Positions 51,282-60,612 of a DNA stretch of 64,000 nt are shown piece after piece. Each line of letters starts with the position of its first letter. Position 1 is the stretch's first letter. The position numbers and the translations under genes were made by a program. The notes under the pieces are model-generated. The model searched no databases and was not told the DNA's origin. It saw only the letters and a list, made by a program, of their open reading frames with translations. The DNA comes from Jatrophihabitans sp. GAS493 (GTDB taxonomy: Bacteria > Actinomycetota > Actinomycetes > Mycobacteriales > Jatrophihabitantaceae), in assembly GCF_900230215.1 (NCBI RefSeq), contig NZ_LT907982.1, positions 3,038,001-3,102,000 of the forward strand. The letters are read 5' to 3'.

Positions 51282-52718
51282 TCAGGCCTCTACTTCCGAT
51301 TCGGGTGCCTGGCTGGATTCACTCGGCTCGCTGGACTCACTCGCATCGGCCAGGTCTTCTTCGATCGCGCTGGCGCAGTCGAGGAGGGCCTGGGTTCCGG
51401 TGCGGGCGTAGACGGCCAACAGGGCCAGGAGCGCGGCGAGCACGGTGGTGACCGCCCAGCCGGCCAGCCACTGCACCATCAGCCCGGCGCTCACCGGGGC
51501 GGCTAGCAGCGAGAGCCCGAGGAAGAAGCCCATGACCCCGCCGGCCCGTCCCTGCATCTCGACCGGAACGGTGGCGATCGCGTACGACTGGAAGAGAATG
51601 CTCACCGCCGGCGAGATCAGCAACACAGTCCCGAGCAGCAGACCCTGCGCGAAGAGCTCGCCGGTGAGGCCCATCGCCGCCACCAGCACCACCATCACCC
51701 AGGAAGTCAGCGGGATCAACTTCGTCGGCGCGACTCGCCGCAGCACCGTCGGTGCGGCCAACGAGCCGACCAGCCCCAATCCCGAGGCCACCCCGAGCAG
51801 CACGCCGATCGCCGCCGCCGACGCGCCGCTCGACGCGGCGTTGAGCAGCACTACGTAGTAGACGGTCGCGAAGACCGCGTTGATCCCCGCGCCCCAACTG
51901 AGGGCGAACCGCAGGAAGGGGTGTCCGAAGACCAGGCGCAGCCCGGCCCGGCTCGACTGCAGGAAGCTGTCGCGGGGGTCCTCCGGCTCCCGATCGACTC
52001 GCTCCCGGTCAACAGCGGCGGTCGGGGTGAGGTCGGTCCGGATGCCGGCGACCAGCACGGCGGTCACGACGTAGGAGATGGCGTTGAACAGCAGTGGGGC
52101 CCAACGGGTGAGGCTGAAGAGCAGGCCGCCGACCGGCGGCCCGACGAGCGCGGCACCCTGGTCACGGGCCTGCAGAGCGGCCAGTGCGGGCTGAGGATCA
52201 TCCGGTGGGAGCAGTTGGCGGATCGCTCCCTGCGCGGCGGCGCCGTAGCTGGCGGTGGCGATTGCCTCCGCCAGCACCAGAGCGACGACGACGTCGAGAC
52301 GATAGCCGTCCTGCGCCACGACGAGGGCCAGTGCGAGGGCGGCAGCGGCGGCGAAGAGCGCGGCGACGATCATCATCGACCGGCGCGACACCCGGTCGGC
52401 CAGCACTCCGGCCACCGGTTCGACGAGCGTCTCGACGCCGATCGAAAGGGTGGCGACCGCACCGGCCAGCGTCACCGATCCGCCAGCGCCCAGGACGATC
52501 AGTGGGACGACGATGGTGGCGGCGTGGGAGCCCATCGCGTCGACGGCGCCGGCGACCCAGTACCGGCGGAAGTCCCTGCCCCGACGGCGCCGGACGGCCG
52601 ACGTGGTGGTGGAATCACCAGCAATCTGCGGCACATTCGTCTCCGGGACACGAAGCTGCGCCTCCGCGTCGACGGTCTCGATATTCGCTACCAACTCGTC
52701 CACCTCCCTCGCTGTCAC
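51282..52718 (-). CDS. MFS transporter of the RiPP operon
   Basis: 478 residues, GTG 52718 (GTG 52703 with GCGAGGGAG is the alternative). A long acidic cytosolic N-terminus, then 12 membrane segments (YWVAGAVDAMGSHAATIVVP, LAGAVATLSIGVETLVEPVA, GVLADRVSRRSMMIVAALFA). The 'G-x-L-A-D-R-x-x-R-R' loop 2-3 is the MFS signature; this type resembles drug exporters. The C-terminus is a Ser/Glu-rich acidic tail. First structural gene of the RiPP operon; likely exports the peptide and gives self-resistance. Confidence 0.88.
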   Translation of the reverse strand: MTAREVDELVANIETVDAEAQLRVPETNVPQIAGDSTTTSAVRRRRGRDFRRYWVAGAVDAMGSHAATIVVPLIVLGAGGSVTLAGAVATLSIGVETLVEPVAGVLADRVSRRSMMIVAALFAAAAALALALVVAQDGYRLDVVVALVLAEAIATASYGAAAQGAIRQLLPPDDPQPALAALQARDQGAALVGPPVGGLLFSLTRWAPLLFNAISYVVTAVLVAGIRTDLTPTAAVDRERVDREPEDPRDSFLQSSRAGLRLVFGHPFLRFALSWGAGINAVFATVYYVVLLNAASSGASAAAIGVLLGVASGLGLVGSLAAPTVLRRVAPTKLIPLTSWVMVVLVAAMGLTGELFAQGLLLGTVLLISPAVSILFQSYAIATVPVEMQGRAGGVMGFFLGLSLLAAPVSAGLMVQWLAGWAVTTVLAALLALLAVYARTGTQALLDCASAIEEDLADASESSEPSESSQAPESEVEA

Positions 52719-52769
52719 AAGAGAGGAGACCGGTACACCGACGGTGATACAGCGAACACCAGGACTTGG

Positions 52770-53483
52770 TCAGGTAGGCATCAATTCCCCGGTCGTGACG
52801 AGGTGTTCAGCCACAACGGTGAGTTTCACGTTGGCCCGCTGCGAAGCCGACGAGAGCTGCACGAAGGCCTCCTGTGGTGTGATCTTCAGGCGCTCGATGA
52901 GTATGCCCTTGGCCTGCCCGATGACGTCGCGATTTCGCAGGGCTTCCAGCAGCTGCGCCGTTCGCTGTGCATCAGCCAGCGCCAGCGCGGCATGGGTGGC
53001 GTAGAGGTAGGCCAGTTGCAGATGCTGCGGGGTGAAGGCATCAGGTTTCTGCCCGTAGAGGCTCAGCGTTCCGAGGCGCAGCTCATCTACCCAGAGCGGG
53101 ACACAGAGCATGCTCGACACTCCGAGCGAGATGGCCTGCCCAATGAACTTCGGCCATCTCGTGTCCGTCCCCATGTTGTCGATGCTGATCACCGACTGCT
53201 CGCGGGCTGAGTCGATGCAGGGTCCGGAACCGGTCTGCTGCTGCAGCGAGTCGAGGATGTAAGGCGGCTCGCCGAGTGTTGCCTGCGGGATGAGCTTTCC
53301 GTTCAAGACCAGGATCACGCCGGCGTGTTCGGCCGGTTCAATCGTCTGGACAGCTTGGGAGATGATCGCGTCGAGGGTCGGCTGCAGTTTCGCGTCCTTC
53401 AGGTGCAGCGACCGGGCCAGCTGCATCAGTGAAGTCCAGGTCTGATCTTCCAGATCCTCAAGCGGATGCGACGGCGTCGTCAT
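52770..53483 (-). CDS. GAF-ANTAR antitermination regulator
   Basis: 237 residues from ATG 53483 (GAGAGGGATCC upstream); the open frame to 53876 is spurious. A GAF domain (about 25-165: AGVILVLNGKLIPQ, TGSGPCIDSAREQSVISIDN) senses a ligand or oxidative state. The C-terminal ANTAR domain (about 180-232: NRDVIGQAKGILIERLKITP, AFVQLSSASQRANVKLTVVA) binds RNA hairpins and stops termination. It lies 51 bases upstream of the MFS start on the same strand, so it may head the RiPP transcript. Confidence 0.88.
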   Translation of the reverse strand: MTTPSHPLEDLEDQTWTSLMQLARSLHLKDAKLQPTLDAIISQAVQTIEPAEHAGVILVLNGKLIPQATLGEPPYILDSLQQQTGSGPCIDSAREQSVISIDNMGTDTRWPKFIGQAISLGVSSMLCVPLWVDELRLGTLSLYGQKPDAFTPQHLQLAYLYATHAALALADAQRTAQLLEALRNRDVIGQAKGILIERLKITPQEAFVQLSSASQRANVKLTVVAEHLVTTGELMPT

Positions 53484-53600
53484 GGATCCCTCTCCTCGGT
53501 CACGTCGTGGTCCGTTGCCATGCTGCCCGCTGCGTGTATGTTCAAAACTACAGGTGAAGAACCTCGCCTCCACTGTTTCGAAATGTGAGTGGAGCGAGCT

Positions 53601-55721
53601 ATGCCATCCCGCCAACCCGACCAGGGCGCCCCGAAACGAACGAGCCCGACCGGCGTCGTCGCCGGCGATCCCGGCCCGCGCGACGAGCGCGCCCAGGCCG
53701 GCCAGTTCCTCACCACAGCTCAGGGTCTGCGACTGCCCGATACTGATCATTCGCTCAAGGCGGGGGAGCGTGGCCCGACGCTGCTGGAGGATTTTCACCT
53801 CCGGGAGAAGATCACCCACTTCGATCATGAACGAATCCCGGAGCGAGTCGTGCACGCGCGGGGCGCGGCGGCCCACGGAGTCTTCGAGTCCTACGGCACC
53901 GCGAAGTCGGTGACGAAGGCTGCGTTCCTGGCCGAGAAGGGGCGTAAGACAGACGTCTTCACCCGTTTCTCGACGGTCCTCGGTTCGCGTGGATCAGCGG
54001 ACACGGTGCGCGACACTCGTGGCTTCGCGGTCAAGTTCTATACCGACGAGGGCAATTTCGACCTGGTCGGAAACAACATGCCGGTCTTCTTCATCCAGGA
54101 CGGGATCAAGTTCCCCGACATCATCCACGCCGCGAAACCCCAACCCGACCGGGAGATTCCGCAGGCCCAGTCCGCTCACGACACGTTCTGGGACTTCGTA
54201 TCGCTGCACACCGAGGCGACGCATCACGTCTTCTGGAACATGTCCGACCGGGGCATTCCCCGCTCGTTTCGGACCATGGAGGGCTTCGGCGTGCACACCT
54301 TCCGTCTGGTCAATGCAGCCGGCGACACCAGCCTGGTGAAGTTCCACTGGAAGCCCGCTGCCGGTGTTCATTCCCTGGTCTGGGAGGAGGCCCAGATCGC
54401 GGCCGGCTGCGATCCGGACTTCCACCGTCGGGACATGGCAGACGGCATCGAAGCGGGTGCCTACCTCGAGTACGAGCTGGGCATCCAGGTGATGGCCGAC
54501 GACGGCAGCGACAGTTTCGAGGGTATCGATCTCCTTGACCCGACGAAGCTCGTTCCCGAGGAGCTGGCCCCGGTTCAACTGATCGGGAAGCTGACGCTCA
54601 ACCGCAACCCCACCAACTACTTCGCCGAGACCGAGCAGGTCGCCTTCCACACCGGCCATCTGGTACCCGGAATCGAGGTCACCAATGACCCGCTGATGCA
54701 GGCCCGGTTGTTCTCCTACCTCGACACCCAACTGACCCGTCTCGGCGGGCCGAACTTCGCGCAGCTGCCGATCAACCGACCGCAGGCTGACGTTAACGAC
54801 ATGCTGCGTGACGGCATGCACCAGACGGCTATCCATACGGGTCTGGCTCCCTATCACCCGAACAGCATCGACGGCGACGAGCCCCAGCCGGCTACCGCCG
54901 CGCAGGGCGGGTACGTGCAGACGTCCCGCCCGGTCGACGGGTCGGTGGTGCGCGCGGCGCCCGCTTCCTTCGACGACCATTTCTCCCAGGCAGCGATGTT
55001 CTACCGCAGCCTCAGCCCGCTGGAGCAGGCGCATCTGGTCGAGGCGTTCACCTTCGAGCTGGGGAAGGTGTACGAAGCGGCTATCAAGCAGCGGCAACTG
55101 CAGGTGCTGGCCAACGTCGACGCCGATCTCTGCGCCCAGGTGGCCGCCGGCCTCGGGCTGGTAGCACCGGACGGGGCGCCGGTGCCCGAAGGCTTGCTGT
55201 CGCCGTCGCTGTCACAGGTCACCGACGGGCCCGGCCCGGTCGCCGGTCGCAAGGTCGGCATCATCGCCGACGCCGGATCCGACCTGGCCGGGGTCAACCA
55301 GCTGGTCAAACTACTAGCGAAGGCCAGGGTCACGGGGCTGGTCATCGCACCGGTCGGGGGAGTGCTGAAGGCGGCGCGACAGCGCGTCACGGTTGATCGG
55401 ACGCTGCTCACCACCCGCTCCATCGAGTTCGATGCCCTGGTGGTTGCCGGCGGGACGAGCAGCAGCGATGACATCAAGCTCGTGCTCCTGCTGCAGGAGG
55501 CTTACCGGCACTGCAAGGCCGTCGCCGGCTGGGGTGACGCGACCACCGTTCTGCAGTCGGCCGGCATCCCCGCCGACGGCCCCGGCGTCTCGATCTCGGA
55601 GTCGGCCGGCAAACCGTTTGCCGACGAGTTGCTGGCGGCACTGGGGCTGCATCGGGCGTGGGATCGGGCGCCGTCGGTGATGCGGTCGGCTGTGGCTCCG
55701 GCCCGCCGGAGACGTCGTTGA
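53601..55721 (+). CDS. katE: Large-subunit catalase (KatE/HPII type)
   Basis: 706 residues from ATG 53601 (TGGAG upstream). [15 protein letters not shown] holds the catalytic His, [13 protein letters not shown] the Asn, and [16 protein letters not shown] the haem Tyr. The C-terminal about 150 residues form the extra flavodoxin/DJ-1-like domain ([40 protein letters not shown]) that marks large catalases. It disproportionates H2O2. Divergent from the GAF-ANTAR gene; followed by an ankyrin gene with overlapping start, the usual catalase-ankyrin pair. Confidence 0.95.
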   Translation: MPSRQPDQGAPKRTSPTGVVAGDPGPRDERAQAGQFLTTAQGLRLPDTDHSLKAGERGPTLLEDFHLREKITHFDHERIPERVVHARGAAAHGVFESYGTAKSVTKAAFLAEKGRKTDVFTRFSTVLGSRGSADTVRDTRGFAVKFYTDEGNFDLVGNNMPVFFIQDGIKFPDIIHAAKPQPDREIPQAQSAHDTFWDFVSLHTEATHHVFWNMSDRGIPRSFRTMEGFGVHTFRLVNAAGDTSLVKFHWKPAAGVHSLVWEEAQIAAGCDPDFHRRDMADGIEAGAYLEYELGIQVMADDGSDSFEGIDLLDPTKLVPEELAPVQLIGKLTLNRNPTNYFAETEQVAFHTGHLVPGIEVTNDPLMQARLFSYLDTQLTRLGGPNFAQLPINRPQADVNDMLRDGMHQTAIHTGLAPYHPNSIDGDEPQPATAAQGGYVQTSRPVDGSVVRAAPASFDDHFSQAAMFYRSLSPLEQAHLVEAFTFELGKVYEAAIKQRQLQVLANVDADLCAQVAAGLGLVAPDGAPVPEGLLSPSLSQVTDGPGPVAGRKVGIIADAGSDLAGVNQLVKLLAKARVTGLVIAPVGGVLKAARQRVTVDRTLLTTRSIEFDALVVAGGTSSSDDIKLVLLLQEAYRHCKAVAGWGDATTVLQSAGIPADGPGVSISESAGKPFADELLAALGLHRAWDRAPSVMRSAVAPARRRRR

Positions 55722-56122
55722 CCGCCTACGTCGGCGCGCCGCTACTGATCGCCGAGGAGCTCGAACTGCTGCTGAGGGTGACTGACCTGGCCCGGGCCGG
55801 AGAGACGTCGCAGTTGGCTGACGCGATTGACTCCGGCATACCGGTCAACCTGACGACCGCCGTCGGGGACTCCCTGCTGATCCTGGCGGCGTATCACTGC
55901 CACCTGGAGACCGTTGAGATGCTCATCGCGCGAGGGGCGGACACCGAGCGGGTGAACGACAACGGTCAGACCGCCCTGGGCGCGGCTACATTCCGCCGGC
56001 AGCCGGAGATGGTGCGGGCGTTACTGGCGGCCGGTGCCGGCCCGCAGACCGGCGCCCGGTCAGCCCAGCAGATCGCGTCGTTCTTCGAACTGACCGAGAT
56101 GGCCGAACTCCTCGCCGGGTGA
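55718..56122 (+). CDS. Ankyrin-repeat protein, catalase partner
   Basis: 134 residues from TTG 55718, whose TTGA overlaps the catalase stop; ATG 55658 inside the catalase gene is possible but less likely. About three ankyrin repeats: LADAIDSGIPVNLTTAVGDS, LLILAAYHCHLETVEMLIAR and GADTERVNDNGQTALGAATF. Ankyrin partners of bacterial catalases help assembly or haem loading. Its stop overlaps the next start (GTGA). Confidence 0.8.
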   Translation: MTAYVGAPLLIAEELELLLRVTDLARAGETSQLADAIDSGIPVNLTTAVGDSLLILAAYHCHLETVEMLIARGADTERVNDNGQTALGAATFRRQPEMVRALLAAGAGPQTGARSAQQIASFFELTEMAELLAG

Positions 56123-57279
56123 CCACCCGCCGATCAGATCGCTGGCCGGCGCAGCCCGCCGCGAGCGCAGTGAAGGGAACCGGCAGACTGGGTCTCGTGC
56201 GAACGGTCGGGGTGGAAGAGGAGTTTCTGCTGGTTCACGCTGGGTCATCACAGCTGGCCGCAGCCGGCGACGAGGTGGTCGCGGCCGCAGAGGCAGCCTC
56301 GGACGGGCAGTTTGAACACGAACTGAAGCGCCAGCAGGCCGAGCTCGGGACGCGCCCGACAACTTCGCTGAGTGAGTTGGCCGGAGAGCTTCGGCGGCGC
56401 CGGTCCGAGCTCGCGAGCGCCGCCGCCGGAGAAGGAGCCCGGCTGCTGGCCTGCGGGACGAGCCCGCTCGACCAGCACGTCTCCACGACACCGGTGCACC
56501 GATACGAGCAGATGATGCGGGTCTTCGGCCGCGTCGCCCGCACACAGCTGACCTGCGGAATGCACGTGCACGTCTCGGTGGAGTCTCCGGACGAGGGGGT
56601 GGCCGTGCTGGACCGGATCCGGCCCTGGCTGGCGCTGCTGGTCGCATTGAGCGCGAACTCGCCCTTCCTCGCCGGCGAGGACACCGGTTATGCCAGCTAT
56701 CGCACGGTGCTGTGGGGGCAGTGGCCGACGTCCGGGATCGCCGATCCCTTCGGCGACGTAGCCGGCTACGAGCGGGCCCGGGCGGCGCTGGTCTCCAGTG
56801 GCGCTGCCATCGATGACGGGATGATCTACTTCGATGCTCGGCTGTCAGCGCGCTACCCGACCGTGGAGGTGCGCGTGGCGGATGTCTGTGCCAACGCCGC
56901 CGACGCGGTCACCATCGCGGCTGTGGTTCGGGGGCTCGTCTCGACCGCCGCCACGGCAGCACGGGACGGCCGCGAAGTGCTCGGAGTCCGCAGCGAACTG
57001 CTCCGCGCCGCCTCCTGGCGGGCGGCCCGCTTCGGCACCGAACAGGACCTCGTCGACGTCTCCACCGCTCATGTCGTGCCAGCCTGGAACCTCATCGATC
57101 ACATGGTCGACGTGATCGGCCCAGCGCTGCTGGACGCCGGCGACAGCGACCTCGTCCATTCCGGTCTGGAGGATCTGCGCCGTCGGGGCAGCGGTGCCCG
57201 CCTGCAGCGCCTCGCCTACACCAGCTCGGGCAGCATCGACGGGATCGTCGACGCGGTGGCCGCGCAGACGATCGCCTGA
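56119..57279 (+). CDS. GCS2-family carboxylate-amine ligase (YbdK-like)
   Basis: 386 residues from GTG 56119. RTVGVEEEFLLVHAGS is the acidic ATP/metal motif of GCS2 ligases, followed by CGTSPLDQH, TCGMHVHVSVESPDEGV, and WGQWPTSGIADPF, then YPTVEVRVADVCANAADAVT. The family (YbdK) makes gamma-glutamyl-type or other carboxylate-amine bonds; in actinobacteria the usual annotation is weak glutamate-cysteine ligase. Overlaps the ankyrin gene by 4 bases, so catalase / ankyrin / ligase form one operon with a redox theme. Confidence 0.88.
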   Translation: MTTRRSDRWPAQPAASAVKGTGRLGLVRTVGVEEEFLLVHAGSSQLAAAGDEVVAAAEAASDGQFEHELKRQQAELGTRPTTSLSELAGELRRRRSELASAAAGEGARLLACGTSPLDQHVSTTPVHRYEQMMRVFGRVARTQLTCGMHVHVSVESPDEGVAVLDRIRPWLALLVALSANSPFLAGEDTGYASYRTVLWGQWPTSGIADPFGDVAGYERARAALVSSGAAIDDGMIYFDARLSARYPTVEVRVADVCANAADAVTIAAVVRGLVSTAATAARDGREVLGVRSELLRAASWRAARFGTEQDLVDVSTAHVVPAWNLIDHMVDVIGPALLDAGDSDLVHSGLEDLRRRGSGARLQRLAYTSSGSIDGIVDAVAAQTIA

Positions 57280-57368
57280 GGCTGACGGGTTTCGTTCTGC
57301 CCGTTTGGGGGTACCAGAACGGACGTCTGCCGAAACGGTGAGGGAGCGCGTCGTGTGGGAGGAAACGT

Positions 57369-58052
57369 ATGTCGGATGACCCGGTACGCGGCGTGCTCTT
57401 CGATGTCGACGGCACGCTGGTCGACACCACGTACGTCCACACGCTCTGCTGGACCTACGCCCTGGGCAGCCGTGGGCACGACTGCCCGATGGCCACGGTG
57501 CACCGGAGTATTGGTATGGGATCGACGGAACTGCTCGATCATCTCCTCGGTGCCGGCCGTGACCGGGGTGAGGACGACCTGCTCTCCGCCGCCCATCTGA
57601 CGCTGTACCGGCAGTATTGGGGGAGGCTGCGCCCGATTCCGGGTGCCCTCGACCTGCTCCGCGGCTGCCGGCGACTCGGACTGCGCAGCGTTCTCGCCTC
57701 GTCGGCGTCGGACGAGGAACTCGCGATGCTGCGCAGCACGTTGAACGCCGACGAGCTGCTGCACGAGTCCACCTCCTCCGACGATGCGGCGTCCGGTAAG
57801 CCGCAGCCGGACATTCTGCAAGCGGCGATGGAGCAGGGCAGACTGACCCGGGATGGCGTTGTTTTCGTGGGAGATTCCGTCTGGGATGCGCAGGCGGCGG
57901 CACGTGCCGGTATCGCCTTCATCGGGCTGACCTGCGGCGGAACCAGCGCCGCCGAACTCCTCGACGCCGGTGCCGTCGAAGTCTGGCGCGATCCACTGGA
58001 GCTCACCGGGCACGTGGAGGAGAGCCGCATCTACGCCTTGGCCCAAGACTGA
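57369..58052 (+). CDS. HAD-family phosphatase (PGP-like)
   Basis: 227 residues, ATG 57369 with GAGGAAAC upstream. Motif I LFDVDGTLVDT, motif II VLASSASD (Ser), motif III at GKPQPD (Lys), motif IV VFVGDSVWDAQAAARAG (Asp). The helical cap between 20 and 95 fits phosphoglycolate-phosphatase/beta-phosphoglucomutase relatives. Substrate unknown; it follows the redox operon after 89 bases. Confidence 0.9.
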   Translation: MSDDPVRGVLFDVDGTLVDTTYVHTLCWTYALGSRGHDCPMATVHRSIGMGSTELLDHLLGAGRDRGEDDLLSAAHLTLYRQYWGRLRPIPGALDLLRGCRRLGLRSVLASSASDEELAMLRSTLNADELLHESTSSDDAASGKPQPDILQAAMEQGRLTRDGVVFVGDSVWDAQAAARAGIAFIGLTCGGTSAAELLDAGAVEVWRDPLELTGHVEESRIYALAQD

Positions 58053-58125
58053 GTGTTGAGTAAAACCCGACCAATCACCTGCCAATCCGCGCCAATCAAC
58101 CCAGCCACGTGAAGGGACCGCCTCC

Positions 58126-59091
58126 ATGCTGCAGATCGGTTACACCCTGATGTGCGAACAATCCGCGCCGGCGGCCCTGGTGGCTGACGCCGTTCGAGCC
58201 GAGGAGGTCGGCTTCTCCTTCGAGGTGATGAGCGATCATCTCTTCCCGTGGTTGGAGAGTCAGGGGCACTCTCCGGCAGCCTGGCCGCTGCTCGGCGCGG
58301 TCGCCCAGGCGACGAGCCGGGTCGAGCTGATGACCTACGTAACCTGCCCCAGCTTCCGCTACCACCCGGTGGTGATCGCGCAGCAGGCGGCGACGGTGAG
58401 CCTCCTCTCCGGGGGCAGGTTCACCCTCGGGCTGGGGTCAGGCGAGAACTTGAACGAGCATGTGCTGGCCGCCGGGTGGCCGCCGTTCAATCTGCGTCAC
58501 GAGCGGTTCGGCGAGGCGGTCGAGATCATTCAGGCCCTTCTCGCAGGTGGCTACGTCAACTATGCGGGCAAGCACTTCCAGGTGGATTCGGCGAAACTAT
58601 GGGACCTTCCGGTTACGCCCCCGCCGATCGCGATCGCCGCCTCCGGGGCGTCCTCGTCCGAACTGGCCGGGAGATTGGGCGACGCACTCATCGCCGTCCA
58701 GCCCGATAAGGCGATCTGCGAGCGGTTCGACGCGGCGGGCGGCGGCGGGAAGCCGCGGATCGGGCAGCTCCCGGTCTGCTATGACGCCGATCGGGACGCT
58801 GCGGTCGCCCGCGCCCACGACCAGTTCCGGTGGTTCGGCGGAGGCTGGGCCATCAACTCGGAGCTTCCGGGGACAGCCGCCTTCGCGGCCGCCAGCCAAT
58901 TCGTCACTCCGGCCGACGTCGCCGACGCCATTCCCTGTGGTGACGATGTCTCGGCCGTCGTGGCGAAGGCGGCCGAGTTCGCCGACGCCGGCTTCACCCA
59001 CCTCGCCCTGATCCAGATCGGCGGCGAGTATCAGGACGAGTTCCTCGGGTGGGCGGAGAAAGAACTGCTGCCGGCTCTGGAACGGCTCTGA
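58126..59091 (+). CDS. F420-dependent-type LLM oxidoreductase (TIGR03557-like)
   Basis: 321 residues. IGYTLMCEQSAP at the N-terminus, EEVGFSFEVMSDHLFPWLES, YVTCPSFRYHPVVIAQQAAT, LSGGRFTLGLGSGENLNEHV and GWPPFNLRHERFGEAVEIIQ match the G6PDH-like family of F420-dependent LLM enzymes. It probably uses reduced or oxidised F420 in a redox step on an unknown metabolite. AAGGGA ribosome site before the ATG. Confidence 0.9.
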   Translation: MLQIGYTLMCEQSAPAALVADAVRAEEVGFSFEVMSDHLFPWLESQGHSPAAWPLLGAVAQATSRVELMTYVTCPSFRYHPVVIAQQAATVSLLSGGRFTLGLGSGENLNEHVLAAGWPPFNLRHERFGEAVEIIQALLAGGYVNYAGKHFQVDSAKLWDLPVTPPPIAIAASGASSSELAGRLGDALIAVQPDKAICERFDAAGGGGKPRIGQLPVCYDADRDAAVARAHDQFRWFGGGWAINSELPGTAAFAAASQFVTPADVADAIPCGDDVSAVVAKAAEFADAGFTHLALIQIGGEYQDEFLGWAEKELLPALERL

Positions 59092-59144
59092 GCTGGCTGA
59101 GCTGCTGAACCGGCTGAGCCGACCGCGCGGCGAATGGCGAGCGG

Positions 59145-60551
59145 TTAGAAGACCGCGCCGGGATTGAGAATCCCCTGCGGATCCAAGGCATCCTTGATCC
59201 GCTGATTGAGCGCCAAGACGTCCGCACCGAGGTAGTCGCCGAGCCAGGGCTTCTTGAGCCGACCGACGCCGTGCTCGCCGGTGATGGTCCCGCCGAGCGC
59301 GATCGCCAGCTCCATGACCTCTCCGTAAGCGAGGTGGGCCCGGGCCTTCGAATCCGCATCCATGGGGTTGAAGACGATCAGTGGATGGGTGTTCCCGTCG
59401 CCGGCGTGGGCGATCACCGGAATGACGATGTCGCGCCGGGCTGAAATCTGTTCGATCCCCTGAACCAGCGCCCCCAGCTGGGTAAGCGGTACCCCGACGT
59501 CCTCCAGCAGCAGCGAGCCCTTCCGTTCGACGGCGGGGATGGCCATTCGGCGAGCGTGGACGAATGCCTCGCCGGTCTCCTCATCGTCGGTCGAGAAGGC
59601 CTCGGTCGCCCCGTTCGTCTGGCAGATCTCCATGATCTCGGCGATCTCAACCGCGGAGTGGCCCAGCGCCTCGTCCGACTGAACGATCAGCATTCCTTCG
59701 GCGTCGCGGTCCAGGCCCATGGTGAGGAGATCCTCGACGGCGTTGATCGAGGCCTTGTCCATGAATTCGAGCATGGATGGCCGCATGCGTCGGGTGATCT
59801 GCAGTACGGCGTTGGTCGCCCCGCCCAGGGACGCGAAGGTTGCCACCAGCGTCGCCGGCGGTCGCTGGGCCGGGACGAGGCGGAGGATCACTTCGGTGAT
59901 CACCCCGAGGGTGCCCTCGCTTCCGACGAAGAGCTTGGTCATTGACAACCCGGCGACGTCCTTCAAGCGCGCCCCGCCGAGATTCACCGCCGTTCCATCG
60001 GCCAGCACCACGGTGAGGCCGAGAACGTAGTCGGTGGTGACCCCGTATTTCACACAGCACAGGCCGCCGGCGTTGGTGGCGACGTTCCCACCGATGGAGC
60101 AGATTTCGTAGGACGACGGATCGGGTGGATACCAGAGGCGGTGCTCGGCGGCGGCGGCTTTGAGTTCGGCGTTGAGGACCCCGGGACCGACGACTGCGGT
60201 GCGGGTGACCGGATCGATGTCGATTGCCCGCATGTTCTCCAGAGAGATCATGATGCACCCGTCGAGCGCCGAGGCTCCGCCGGAGAGTCCGGAACCGGCA
60301 CCGCGCGGTATGACCGCGAGATTGTGAGCAGCGGCGAAGCGCACGACCGCCTGCACGTCCTCGGTGGAGGTGACCCGGACAACCGCGAGGGGCATGCCCG
60401 CCTCAGGGTCGTTGGCCCGATCCCAGCGATAGGCGGATTTGCGGGTCTCGTCCTGGATGACTACGCCCGGCGGCAGGACCCGCTCCAGCGAGGTCAGGTC
60501 GGTCGCCGACTCCATGGCCGGCTCCACAGTCGTCGAGGGCTCGGTGGTCAT
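59145..60551 (-). CDS. FAD-linked oxidase, glycolate/D-lactate type
   Basis: 468 residues from ATG 60551 with GGAGGTGA upstream; the open frame to 60866 is spurious. FAD_binding_4 domain: VIPRGAGSGLSGGASALDG, GPGVLNAELKAAA, EICSIGGNVATNAGG, FVGSEGTLGVITEV. FAD_oxidase_C: VIPVIAHAGDGNTHPLI, GTITGEHGVGRLKKPWL. This is GlcD-like, oxidising 2-hydroxy acids. The glycerate kinase lies directly upstream on the same strand, so a glycolate/glycerate pathway is likely. The FeS and FAD partner subunits are not in this stretch. Confidence 0.9.
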   Translation of the reverse strand: MTTEPSTTVEPAMESATDLTSLERVLPPGVVIQDETRKSAYRWDRANDPEAGMPLAVVRVTSTEDVQAVVRFAAAHNLAVIPRGAGSGLSGGASALDGCIMISLENMRAIDIDPVTRTAVVGPGVLNAELKAAAAEHRLWYPPDPSSYEICSIGGNVATNAGGLCCVKYGVTTDYVLGLTVVLADGTAVNLGGARLKDVAGLSMTKLFVGSEGTLGVITEVILRLVPAQRPPATLVATFASLGGATNAVLQITRRMRPSMLEFMDKASINAVEDLLTMGLDRDAEGMLIVQSDEALGHSAVEIAEIMEICQTNGATEAFSTDDEETGEAFVHARRMAIPAVERKGSLLLEDVGVPLTQLGALVQGIEQISARRDIVIPVIAHAGDGNTHPLIVFNPMDADSKARAHLAYGEVMELAIALGGTITGEHGVGRLKKPWLGDYLGADVLALNQRIKDALDPQGILNPGAVF

Positions 60552-60612
60552 GGGCGAATCACCTCCGGTCTCGGGCGCAATCGGGCAATGTTGTCGCCGG
60601 GCTGGTTCCAAG

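Noticed and set aside
53994..55097. 367-codon frame antisense to the catalase
   Set aside because: The catalase has all family motifs; the opposite frame has none.
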